A stretch of 64,000 bases of DNA from Leuctra nigra (taxonomy: Eukaryota; Arthropoda; Insecta; Plecoptera; Leuctridae). Position numbers and translations under genes: made by a program. Location of the stretch: assembly GCA_934045905.1 (NCBI GenBank), contig OW203769.1, forward strand, positions 15,593,705-15,657,704. The letters are read 5' to 3'. Below, in pieces: positions 1 to 13,000 of the stretch; within the stretch, counting starts at the first letter, position 1, and each line of letters begins with the position of its first letter. The notes under the pieces were generated by a model. The model did no database searches and had not been told where the DNA came from. It saw only the letters and a program-made list of their open reading frames with translations.

Positions 1-1900
1 CTTTACGCCGTTCTTGAATCACCGAACTTGTTCCACACGTGCAGATAATAGATTGAAAATCAAAACAAACATGCTTCAAACCTATATTGAGGAGCCCTTT
101 GTTATGCTACATTCAGAGATCAGCAGACAGCAGTGATTTACAGTTTCAAAAGATTCTGCTATTGAAACCATTTTAAAAACAATGTGACAAAGTTCCAATA
201 GGTAGTAATTAAATACATAATCAAAAAACATGTGGTAGTATTACGTCCATATTAACATTTGAAAAACCTAGCCTATGCCCAGAACAAGGTAAAAACTAGC
301 TGGCCTCTTTGTGCTGACTTGTTCATGAAAATAACATTAAAGTGTTGGAATTGTGGCTCTTGTTTGAAGCCAAGTTGCCCCGACGCTGTCAGTACAATAG
401 ATGTCGGTTGGCTTGATTCATGAACGTTGTAATCGTAACAAACGCGAAGCAGCGAGACTCCGCACGTCCCACGTAGGAATCGTGGCATCGTTTTCAATGT
501 TCAGTGTCGATGCAACGGTCATCATATTATTAATATCTCTATCATTATTACGTATTATTGTAGAGTTTGAAGTAGTTTAGGTGTTTAAGTCCACCCTGTA
601 ATGTCAGTCACCACACGTTTTCATCACCCCGATCATTTGTCCGGTGAAGACGTCAACGTCGGCCATTCGTCCTCGACGTCGGCTAACCGTTGATCGCCAA
701 GCTCTATCTGTGTGTTATTCTGTGTCCGTGGTTGAATATATCGACTTATGAATGTTGCAAAAGGCAATCGATCATCTGGAAAGACGCTAATCAAAGTCTA
801 GAACGAAGTTCGGACGTCTTTGCCGTTTGCCTTGCGGGGATCGTTGATGTCTTCATTTTGTTTTCATAGAAATAGTACCAAACAATCACGTAGTGCTGCA
901 GTCCAGTGTTATGCTTTCTCTCCTCGGGCCAGGGCTGCGCGTTCACGTAGCTTCTCATCGGATCGACCTTCAGCGAATGTCCGTTTTGTCCTTTTAAAAT
1001 TACGTACTCAAATTTTATACAAGTTGCTAGTTTCGACAAACGTGAGTTTAAACAAAAGTTTTTAGCAGGTAATTTGGTGTGAATGTGCAGTTCTGGTCTA
1101 GAATATACTACCTAGTATTCAATAGATAGGTACATCGTATTTGTAAACTGCCGGGATTTTAAGACATCAAAAGTAACTTGCAATAAGATGTTTCAAAATT
1201 TTTATTTTTTACTATAATGAGGAATAGTTTAGTGTTTGCCTTTGACTCCAGTAGTTGTTGCTACATGCTACCATTGGGAGAGTTTCACCTGTTGAGGCGC
1301 ATTAATCATTTCCTGTTTTTACAAAATGTCAAGAAAATAGCACAAATGTGAAATACAATTTTTGTAATTAATCATTCTTGTAACTTTGTGGGTTTCGTTG
1401 TTTACATTAGAATAATAATTACAATAAAGATAGAATTAATGAAATTGTGTTTTATTGTGAATTCCCAGTTGCACACCTCTGTAAAAATATTATGATCCCT
1501 GTTTGTGCCTCAATGCAATTCTCTCCTGAATTCCAACTTGATGAAATATTTATCATGCAGTGATGATTTTTTTTGGATACTGACTCCCATCCAACCCAAT
1601 TAAAAGATGTTCAATATCTTATAAATGTAAGAATTATAATTAAAATCCTTGAGCATTCTTGCTTGGTCAACAAACGCCTGAGATGTCACAGGTTATTGAA
1701 CTTGCATAATTATTAACATTATTTACCTTTTCGTTGATTCTAAAATTGATTCGAGAGTGTACAGCACATTTGGCAACACTGTGTCAACGCACGCCATCTC
1801 TCTCTGCACCGCCCTCTTCTCTCTTTTCTTTCGGCAACAACTGTCACTGTCAAACACCTCGACAGAAATCGAGTTTTGACTACTACCTCATTTATTAAAT
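1..1900. other. Intergenic/upstream sequence before TRAPPC3
   Basis: I see no coding exon, RNA gene or clear mobile element here. Open frames are short and lack recognisable content. Around 640-690 there is a small cluster of GACGTC motifs, possible CRE-like sites. The TRAPPC3 promoter and 5' UTR must lie in the right part, but the start of transcription cannot be fixed from the sequence. Confidence 0.4.
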
Positions 1901-1939
1901 ATGTCCAGGCAGGGCACAAGACTTGATTCCAAAAAAGTG
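1901..1939 (+). CDS. TRAPPC3: TRAPPC3 exon 1 (start codon)
   Basis: Begins at ATG and encodes MSRQGTRLDSKKV, matching the MSRQ...SKK start of animal TRAPPC3. It ends at a consensus GTAAGT donor at 1940, phase 0. The family match, not just the first ATG, fixes this start. Confidence 0.93.
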
Positions 1940-4900
1940 GTAAGTATTCAGCTATAGATACTGTACAATTCCCTATTATTTTGTTACCTTTAACCTTTTC
2001 ACTCTGCAAGATGTAGGTTATGTTTTTATTTTCATCTCCTATTTTCTTACCAGAACTCCGAGCTCTTCACTCTAACGTATGGAGCGATGGTTTCTCAGCT
2101 GATGAAAGACTATGAGAACGTTGATGATGTCAACAAACAGCTGGAGAGAATGGGGTACAACATCGGTATTCGACTCATCGAAGATTTCCTAGCCAGGACG
2201 AGCTCGGGTAGATGCTACGACTTTCGCGACACAGCCGATAAAATACAGGTATAGTTCTTGTTGACCATACAGGCATGGTAAGTCTGTCTAAAATGTGGAT
2301 TAGTAGGTACAAGAGATTTGTACCCTTGGCTGTGGTATTGTATTTGAGAATGCAATGAAAACGTAGACCTCATTTTCAATGCCAGATTTTAAGTTTAACT
2401 AGGATTCATATCATTTGTAACTAATGCAACAGGTATTCACAATCTGGGGATCTATTTTCGAGATCGTTCGAGACAAATTTCATACGAATTCACAGCCGCC
2501 TGACGTCAGACCAAACAAAATAATAAACTGACATGGCAGATTGAATGCTAATTCATTCAGGAGTTGACTTTGACATCACGCTCGATTATATGAGCACTCG
2601 AACAATCTCGAAAATAGGGGTCCTGGCTAGTATATGCTTGATCTCCGAGTATGAATTGTATTGGTTTTAGAAAAGGGATGTTTATTAATAGGTAGTACCC
2701 AAGGTCCACTAAATCTTCTCCTAGCGGAGAACAGGGGAACCGCCAAATAAGGTCGTTCCATCTGACGCCATTACGGTGTAAAGCGGAAGTAAAATCAAGC
2801 GGATGTAATCAAGTGGAAGTAAAGCGGAAACGGAAGTAAATTTTGTTGAATAACATTGATCGCTCATACTACATTAAAACCAAGACGATGAAACTGATCA
2901 ATATCAAACAAAAGGTAAACATCAATTTATACTATTTTGTGACTATGCCGACTTACTGACGGACACTGCATCTGACAGTTCAGGGGGCTTACCTAATATC
3001 CATTTAGGCTTTGACTTCAGTGGTGGAATAGCATTGTTCTCCTAGTCCAAGGCTAGTCCCGCAATGTTATTGATAGCTATGACCGGGACTTCAAATAACC
3101 GTACTAGTGGTTTGTGATATTAAATGAGGGTCCAGATGTTAGCTAAGCTGTCTTGCGCATGCGTGACGTCTTCCGGTTTCCGTTTGGCTCCGCAATGGAG
3201 GACACTTTTGTATTTAACATAGTGGAAGTGTGTGCAACGACCTAATTAGCACCGTGAGGTGCTGCGCGCTAGTAGGAGCGGAGATTTAGTGGACCTTGGT
3301 AGTACCTACCTACGATAGACTGTGCATTCCTTTAGACTTATTTAGACGGTAGCAGTTCACTGATACTCAATTAGTACCTACTACGTACCGAATTCAATGC
3401 TTTTGAAGTAAAATTTAACTACTTAAGTGCAATTTGAAAACGAAGGTTGCTTTGTTTTTGTTTTGGATTGTTCTGGCAATTACTAGTGTAGACTTGTAGT
3501 TGTAGCAATGCTAGTACAGCCGGGGCGCCGAGTGTTGAACTCAAAACAGAATGCGCTGATAGACAGTTTTTCTGCTAGGCGGAGAAAGACTTCATTGTGC
3601 GCTCACCTTGCAATGACGTAGGATAGGTAGGTACTCAAAAAATTTTATTATGTATATTTCTCACATAGATAAAAACTGGTTGATAGGTAGGTAAATGAAT
3701 TCAAAATGTAAACGGCCACTGCAGAACAGTGTGCTTCACGCATCGTTGGGCGAATGGTCTTGAGGGTAGAGGGGGGTGGGCAGGGAGAACTGAGGCGAAC
3801 CGGCTGCGAACCAGGGCGGCTCGTCGCGACAGCCGGAAAACATGTTCGGCTTGGCTTCTTTGTCCCCGGCATCGCACAGCGGCCTTGGCTGCAAGGTCAA
3901 TCCAGACAAGGTGTTCAATCCTCGTAAGTTTCCATACTTGAAGCAATTTTATCAAGTGGTTTGTTTTGGCTCTTTTGATAATTCATAGCTTGCACAAACT
4001 TCTTTTGTTTTATATCAGCAATGCCAAATTATTGAATTTTCCACCTGAGGACGGACATTTTGTTGGCACGTTGACGGGTCAGATTTATAACGTTATCGAG
4101 GTAAATTAATGTGTTTTTGTAATGTGAGTGATTCCTCTTCGTACGAAAGATATCTCCGGAGCCTATACAATTTCCCAGGTACTACCCGTAAGTATAAAAT
4201 ATCGTCAAAAAAGCAGATAATCACAGCTATTCTGCGTGCCATCAAGATGGTAGCAGGCAACAATGAGATGACATCACGTGCAAACTATGAATTAAAAAGG
4301 TAGGTACTCTATCAAAATTTTGCCAAAGTTGAGAAATGTTAACGTTTTACGTGGAACAACAATTGAATTCAATGCAATGCAATACTTTATGTTTTGTTTG
4401 TTTGTAAATAGTACACTATGATTCATAATGGAGGAAGATAAACAAGGTGATAAAACTATTGGTTTTCTTCACCATAGGGCGATGCAAAGATAGGACGACC
4501 GGTCGGTCACTAGTTAGCGCTAGCGTTGAGGGAGGTCACTTTTAAATCAAAGTAGGTACCTATTTTTTGCTACACAGACCATATTTTCATAAGAATTCAG
4601 AATAAGAATTAAAAATTGATGTTGATACAGATTTGGTTATTTACTGAAATAGTGGTTACTTAATTATTAGATTGTAGTGTAATAATGATATTTTGATCGT
4701 GTAATGACAGCTATCTGTATATTTTTTGGTTTCCTTGGCTCTCTTGAAGGGCTCACGGCATAATGGAAACAATGAAACAACTGAGGGGGTGTCGTCTCCT
4801 TATGACATGGATTTTGATTTAGAAATTGCGATATTTTCTTATTTTCAAACATTTTATAGGTAATAATAGAATAAAAAATTGATATAGGTAGGTATCTAAA

Positions 4901-7052
4901 TAATCCAACATCTTGTGCCTGTCAAAAATATTTTGCGCGTTGTAGTTTTGAGTTGACGTGTCTCAATGGTAGCGCCATGCAAGTGGGAAAAAGTTTGGCC
5001 AATGACCTTTGAAGAAACATTTAAAAACTCATGTTTGTCTCGGTGAGTGAATGTGTAATGAAATACGGAACCTTCTCGGAGACTCGGGCCATTTTGCGGG
5101 CAGGTTCAAGTTCCGCGTCCGTCGGGTTCTTGCGGGTAGCGGGGTAGCGGACTGGCCGAGCGCACGGCCGAGGACGCAGGTTGTGTCCGTGTTCTGCTCC
5201 GTTGCTGCCCGATCCCTGCGCAGGCTCGTTGACCTTGAACATTACGGGATCTGCAGTGGCCGGAATGAGCTACTCTCATTGGCCGAGGAGAATAGCGTGC
5301 AGGAAAACTCGATCTCAAAATTTTATTTGATATGGTCCCAATTAGATTTCAATTCAATGGGTTTTTGAATCCTAAAGCAAAACACATGTACCTACCTAAT
5401 TAAAATTGAGATATAAAGAAGGCAAGTTTCTGAAGAAGGTCTAATTTAGGGCAATCCAGTACCTAGGTATGATAATCATATTGTACTAGGTACTAGGTCT
5501 ACTAGTGCAGGGGTCATCAACCTGCGGCTCCTTAGTGGTTCTTGAATGGCTGTTAGGTAGTACAATTTATAAATAAAAATCTGAAGTCGAAAAATTCGAA
5601 AACTCTAAAACAAATGCCCTGCGGGGCAACATATGGCAGACTGTCTGATTCAGTTTGTTCATTTTAGAGCCCCTGTAGGTAGAGGTATAACTTCTGTAAT
5701 CAGAAAATTAGATAATTCGGGAAAACACCCTGCTGGGCAACAATTGGACCTTTGATTCAGTTTGATCATTTTAGAGCCCCTGAATTACTATTTAATTGTT
5801 GAAATTCTAAAAACCGCCCTGCGGAGCATAAACTGGGCGTCAAAATATCAAAATAAACAAAATAATCAAATAAACTAGTCAGTGCAATTTATTGTTTTCA
5901 GGATTACATCAACAGCGGTTCCCATTATTATCTCATTATATTATTTTTTTGGAAATTGGCTCCTTGAACAAAAAAGGTTGCCGGCCCCTGACCTAGTGGA
6001 ACCTACCTACACTAGTTTACGAGGATGGTTTATAGAAATATTTGTTTAGGGTTCAGTCTTCGTCTTATAATCTCTTCATGGACTTCTCATCTATGTGAAG
6101 AAAGTGTTTATATTATCTACCTTTTCATGTGCTTCGCCGTCTACCATCGTAATTTACTTTTAGTACCAGTTGAACTGGAGTTTCCTGGCCCTGAAGTATG
6201 AATGCTAGAAATTTGTTTTGCTAGAAATGTTTTTAATCTGCATGGCAGTGCTTTGTTTATAAAATATTCCAAAGTTTACAAAGATACATCATTCACGGCA
6301 AGGTGTCTGTATGGCAATTGATAATATTTATACATTTTTCCTTCACTTTATCACAAGAGATGGGGAATAGAATGTCTACAACGTGGAGTTTAGAGTTAAC
6401 TTGAAAGTCCAGTGAATCTGAAAGTTTGATTGTTTTTGTTTGTAAGTGTACATACTTTAAACAAATTTGAAACTGATTTTTTTTTTGAACCTCAGAACAC
6501 AGATAATTTCTGAATTTGTGTAATGGCAATCTCTTCTGACATCACAGCTGACAAAAATCTAACTTTTGGACAGATGTTACTGTAAATAAGTACATTATAA
6601 GTAACCTTTATCTTTCTTGATTTAATTACCTACCTACCTATTTTATTTGATACGACTCTTGTCTTCCTTTTTAATATCTTTCTTTTTTCCCTCAGCTAAA
6701 AAGCAAATGCTTGGATGTTCTTCCACACCTTACTGAGAACTTGCATTAAGTACCTATTAATAAATTACCTAGTAACTAAGATTTTCCAAATACCCTAAAA
6801 AAGCATAAAGCTTATGGGTCACAGCTAGTGTATTACGTGTATGTACTTACATTGTATTGCCTTGACAAATGGAAATAAAACTGAAACTGAAACAATATTA
6901 CCACTGATATTGAAGCACAATTTTAATGAAGAAGTAGGTAAACGGTGAAGAGGTGAAGCAGCTGAAGAGAAGAGATGGATGTATGGAAGATCAACGACTC
7001 GATTGTTGAATACAGACCAATTATGTACCTATTTTATGTGCTCAATAAATTC

Positions 7053-7094
<42 letters not shown>

Positions 7095-10000
7095 ACTATT
7101 GAAAAATTGTCTGTCCCCCAGCAAAAAAACAAGATTGAGGTATGTTACCATAGCAACCAGGTTGATGCTACTACAATATTCAACTTCAAGAGTGTATGTT
7201 TCAATCACGAGACCGGAACCGGTACCGGAACCGAAAAGAACATTTATTTTTATAGGAACGGGTTACATAAGGGTTCTTCAAATAATTAATTTCATTGAAT
7301 TTTTACTCCATTGCCTTGCATATGAAATTATTTATTACGATTTGCAGTTTTTCACATAAATTATCACCGAGTCAAATTAATGTTAGACATAAGTGTGCAT
7401 GTACCGAAAAGTTGTTTTTAGAAAATTAATTTGAATTATTGTCTGAATTTGATGGAACCGAAATGGAACCAGAACCGGAAGGAATCGGAACCGTTATTTT
7501 ATTTTTCCAGGAACCGGAATCGGAACCGATATTTTTAAAAACTTGAAACCGGAATCGATATTCATTTGCGTTCCAGTCCCTGGTTTCAAAACACGTGTAC
7601 ATGTGTGTTTTCCTCGCAGATGGGATTCCGGATATTCCTGGGCGTGACTCCGACCATCGCGAACTGGAGTCCCGCTGGCGACGAGTTCTCGCTGCAGTTT
7701 GAGTCCAATCCGCTCACCGAGTTCGTGGAGCTGCCCGACAACTGTCTCGCGCTCAAATACTCAAACATTCTGACGGGAGTGCTGCGCGGCGCCTGCGAGA
7801 TGGTAACTAGCTCTCTCTGCTGCTTCATGACAATTGCCTTAGACCAGGGGTCGGCAACCTGCGGCTCCTTGGGGGTTTTTGATGGCTCTTTATAATTTAA
7901 ATAAAAATATAATTTTAAAATTTGAAGAAAAAAAATGTCCTGCAGGGTAATATTTGGAAGGTTATTTGATTCAGTTTGTTTATTTTAGAGTCCAAGAATC
8001 CCTTTTAAATTGTTGAAATTCTAATAAAACACCCTGCAGGGCACACATGGGGGCTCGTCAAAATATTAATGTAAACTAGTAATTCAATTTATTATTTTTG
8101 GTGTGTTATATTTGATTGCTTCTACCTTTAGAGGAATTAGTGGTGCACTAATTCCTCTAAGTCTAAGCTTCTACTGCAGCTCCCATTATTATCTAATTTA
8201 TTACTTTTTGGGAACATGGCTTCTTCACCAAAAAAGGTTACTGCCTTAGACACTAGTCACTTGAGACATAGTTCTTACCACATGAGAAGAGAAAATAAAC
8301 ATCATAAAGGGCTTTTGAAATGTAAACAATTTATGAGTGTTGACTGGTAAATAATAGATTGTCCTACACTACAGTTTGTTCCTAAGGCAGACACTCTCAT
8401 TGTTCTCGTTTTATAAGGTATCGTAAAATCATTTGCTCTTATTGTATCCTCGTCCATTTATTGCACATCCCTTGTTCGAGGTCGTTTACAACCTTGTAGC
8501 TCTTAGCTCGCTTAGGGTGTGGAATATTATTCCACACTGGTATGTATGTATTTATGAGATATATTTTGACACTTTTAGGTTTTTACGATAGGGTCAGGTC
8601 CATTGTAAGTGTCACTAATACATCATAAAACGAGAACAATGAGTGTGCCTGCCTTAGGAACAAAGTATAGTTGTGATCTTTTTGATTTTCTGAAAGTTGA
8701 GATGTGCCTGAACTTAGAGATGGTAATATTTTTGTTGTGGTTTGAATAGTTTTCAACTAATCAATTAACGAAGCTTGATATCACTTATAATTTTATCACA
8801 GTAAACTGCCATTAACATTTTATTTTACCATGTAGCCTTGGCATCAAAAATTTCACTTATCATTGTTTAAACGTTTAAAATATGCCGTTTCCACCAAATC
8901 CCATAAAGTTTGGGTTGGACTAATATGTTGAATTAATGATAATTTTAAATTTACCATTGCATTTCAAGGGTACAGGGAGGGAATGAAAAAATGAGTTTAA
9001 GTTGTCGTCTTGCAGTGATGTTTACCATAAAAAACACTCCGTGTAAAAAAAACAGCCAAGTCTTTTCAACTAAAAAAAAATTATGAAATCTAAAAATTCT
9101 GCACTGAAACGTAGTGATATCAAAAAATGAGCCAAGTCAAAACTTTATTTGAAAATTAAAAAATACTTGGCGCATCGTTTTTTTAGGGCATTGTAGGTAT
9201 ACTATAAGTATATGTATTTATATCTAGCCTATACTTCTAAGCTATTTATATACACTATTTATATGCATCGTTTTTTTGAGCGAGCGAAGCGAGCGACTCC
9301 ATTTGGCTCTTTTAGCACGGACCTCTGTTTTTTTTTTTTTTTTTTTTTTTGTTTTTGTTTTTGTATGCTAAAGGAAGCAATAGAAGTCGCACCGTTTCAC
9401 CGATCGACCTGAAATTTTGCACACATGTAAAGACAACCTTCTCTGTTTGCAGACCCAATTTTTTTTTGAAATCCATCCATTGGTTCATTGTTAAAATAAG
9501 TATCTCCTGATAGCCTAAAAAATGAAAATGGTCTTCGAGAAATGTGATCAAACTCATATTTAGCATGGTCAGTAAGACCAACAATGTCACTTATTATACC
9601 AATTTTCAGCCGAATCTGTCAAGAAAGTATGCACTTATTGACATTTTTAATAGCTGTCAGAATTGAAACATTGAAAATGAATGTCTTTCCAATGCAACTG
9701 AATCTGATTTGCTTTAGGTACAAGAGTGTTTTGATGGTATGTACACTTTTTTAGTGAAAAGCAGATATTTTTATGTGTATTGAGTTGATCAAATTTGAAT
9801 AATTCAATTTGGATCATAGTTTCCAACAAATCATTTCGAGTTTTTAAGGACCTTGATTGTCTTTTCGTCAATTCGTAGTTCTGATGGCCGTGCCTCCCGT
9901 GTTTCTACTTGGCTGATTTTGCATCCAGGAGGGATTAGAAACATAAGCTCACATTTCAATAATATCATTGAGTGGCGTTTGTTCTCTTCTAGCGTTCACA

Positions 10001-13000
10001 CGTCATTCCAAATCTCTCCTGCATTGTGCTTCTTTTCGTTGATAATTTTGGCAATTTGGTGTACTTTGTGAAGGTATTAGTAAAATTGAATCGCTTTTAA
10101 AGCATAGATATTAGGTATCTACAGTTTTTGTCCAGGGGATTGATTATTTCAAATTATTTTATTCTTGGAAACGTTGGATTTATTCCGTTTCTGAGCTTCT
10201 GTCTAGCCTGACATTTCCTTGAAGGTTAGGTATATCTCGGATTACACATTAATGGTGGTCATACAATGACACATTGTTTTATATTGATTCAGTGGATCGT
10301 AGTTTGCTTTCAGTTTGACTTAAAATAATGTTTTCTGTGTGTTAACGAACGCATATTCGGTTAATGTTTGCGCACGTGTCGTGCTCGCTCATTCAACGCG
10401 TTACACAGAGCGTTTTCCTAGTTAGGGCATTGTAGGTATACTATAAGTATATGTATTTATATCTAGCCTATACTTCTAAGCTATTTATATACACGATGCG
10501 CCAAGTATTTTTTAATTTTCAAATAAAGTTTTGACTTGGCTCATTTTTTGATATCACTACGTTTCAGTGCAGAATTTTTAGATTTCATAATTTTTTTTTA
10601 GTTGAAAAGACTTGGCTGTTTTTTTTACACGGAGTGTTTTTTATGGGGATATCACTTATTTTTTTAGTTTATTTAGTATTTACACAACTTGTAAAACTTA
10701 TTGGGGCAACAATGACTAATACCTTTAAAAAAATACGCCATTTCCGAATTAGTTACTTAGAAAAATATTGTTTGGAGCTAAATATAAACTTAAAGTGATA
10801 TGCCATGAAGAATAGCGAAAGCATCGTTCCAATAGGTCCAGCCGTTTTCGAAATATGGCATCACTTCCGGTTTTTAAAATGGCGGCTGAAAGCTCTTACA
10901 CATTGTAGTATTAATATGTATATAAATACTAATATTTCATTATAAACCTTCTGAATATGTAGTTGGTTTTTATATAAAGGGGGAGTGAATTTAGGCAGAT
11001 TTCGCTAAACTATGACGTCATTTCCGGTTTCAGTAATTAGAAAACTTTAATTTCACTATTGTTATTTCATATAGAGGACCGTCTGAATCGATGGGCGCAA
11101 ATTTCGTTCAGATCGGTTTAGCCGTTTTCGAGATATGACGTCACTTCCGGTTTCAAAATGGCGGCATAAAACCAGTTATAGCAAAAGGCACCTCAGACGC
11201 CAAAAGTGCACATGTGGTAAAAATTTCAGATCGATCGGTTTAGCCGTTTAGGCTGTGGCCCTGTCAACAGTGTTTCCTGATATCTGAATCATAATAATAA
11301 TAATCATCAGATATACTTTTAAAATGGGTGTAATTTCACTATTTTCACGGCCCTCTAGCTCGCAAATGGCACAACACATTGTTCCCAAATTTGGTACATA
11401 GGGTAGGGTGGGCCATAGCTCGAAATTAAGATATTTCTCAACAATGTGAGATTTTCCAATTTTAAGATCCAGTGGGCCGAAAATGCCATGTTGTTGCTTA
11501 CAGTAAAAGTGTTTGGTCTGCTCCTCAGTTTGTATTGTATAGGCATTTACGGTATGTTGAGTGTCTGTGAGTGTACGGTACGACTTGGCTGGGTGGAGCG
11601 ACCGCTCCACTAGATATGAAAACAATCTAGTTTTATCTAGTTACTATATTTCTGTAAAATCGGTCATGCCGTTTGTAATATATGACGTCACTTCCGGTTT
11701 CATTTAGTGGTTCCTGCCGCCATTTCCGGTACCGTTTATTTATTTATTAATTTTTCACAATTGATTTTTCAAATAAATAGCAGAATAAATACGCAGGAGC
11801 TAGTTCAGTAGCAATCGGTACAGGCATTTTAGATATATGACGTCACTTCCGGTTTCAGGAATGGCGGCCGAGAACACTGCTACCCTGAATTTATAAATTG
11901 TATTGTCTATGTTACAATGTAAGTTAATTATGTATGTATTTTAAGTATAATTTGTTGAAATAAGTTAAATATTGCGTATTTATGACGTCACTTCCGGTTT
12001 AGAAAATAAGAAAATAATATTTTTTTATTGATACTTCATATATATGACTAGAGATGGGCCGATTCCGATTCCGATTCTCGCGATTCCACCGATTCCAGTG
12101 GAATCGGAAGAATCGCGATTCTCCGATTCCTGTCCATATTTTAGCGATTCCGATTCTTTTTGAAAATCCCGCCCTTTTAGCTTGATATTTTAGGTTAAAA
12201 ACATCGCCAAAGCACAATTCCTAGTATTACTACTTACTTTCCAACAAAATTAAAGATCTAACACATTAAAAATACATTAAATGTTGTTTTCTTACCACTT
12301 TTTTGATTTTTTAATTACTAACCTGAGGGCAAAATACAAAGGGTGATAAATACAGTGAGGTTTGTAGGTATTTGTGAAGAATCGGAATCGGAATCGCAAG
12401 AATCGGAGCTAAGAATCGGTATCGGAATCGGAATCGTGACATTTTGGAATCGGCCCATCTCTATATATGACCATCTAAATCGAATGGCGCTAATTTCGTT
12501 CTAATCGGTTTAGACGTTTTGAGATATGACGTCACTTCCGGTTTAAAAATGGCGGCACAATAAATCACAAGAGGCAAGGAATCATCAGACGCCAAAAGTG
12601 CATATGTGGTAACAGTTTCAGGTTGATCGGTTCAGCCGCTTAGGCTGTGGCCCTGTCAACGGGGTTGCCTGATATCAGAATCATCATCAGAATCAGAAAG
12701 TGATGTAATTTCACGTTTTTCACGTCCCTCTAACTCGCAAACGGCATAACCTATTGTTCCCAAATTTGGTTCATGTGGTAGGGTGGGCCATAGCTCGAAA
12801 TTAAGATATTTCGCAACAATGTGAGATTTTCCAATTTTAAGATCCAGTAGGCCGAAAATACCATCTTATTGCTTACAGTAAAAGTGTTTGGTCTGCTCCT
12901 CAGTTTATTAGACATTTACGGTATGTTGAGTGAGTGTGAGTGTATAGTACGACTTGGCTGGGTGGAGCGACCGCTCCACTAGATGAGCTTTCAGAATATT

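Larger units (their letters stand above)
10853..12560 (+). repeat. Cluster of seven CRE/ETS/YY1-like modules
   Basis: The string ATGACGTCACTTCCGGTTT, or a one- or two-base variant, recurs near 10858, 11012, 11136, 11682, 11838, 11982 and 12526. It is often followed by AAAATGGCGG. Upstream of several copies is GATCGGTTTAGCCGTTTTCG. They lie within TRAPPC3 intron 3 and are part of dispersed repeat units rather than evenly spaced. Confidence 0.85.

Noticed and set aside
6979..7359. 126-codon frame with poly-isoleucine
   Set aside because: It runs through the ATT microsatellite and into a hAT element.
11248..11625. 125-codon minus-strand frame
   Set aside because: It lies in a dispersed repeat and is not preserved in the second copy (12464-12984).
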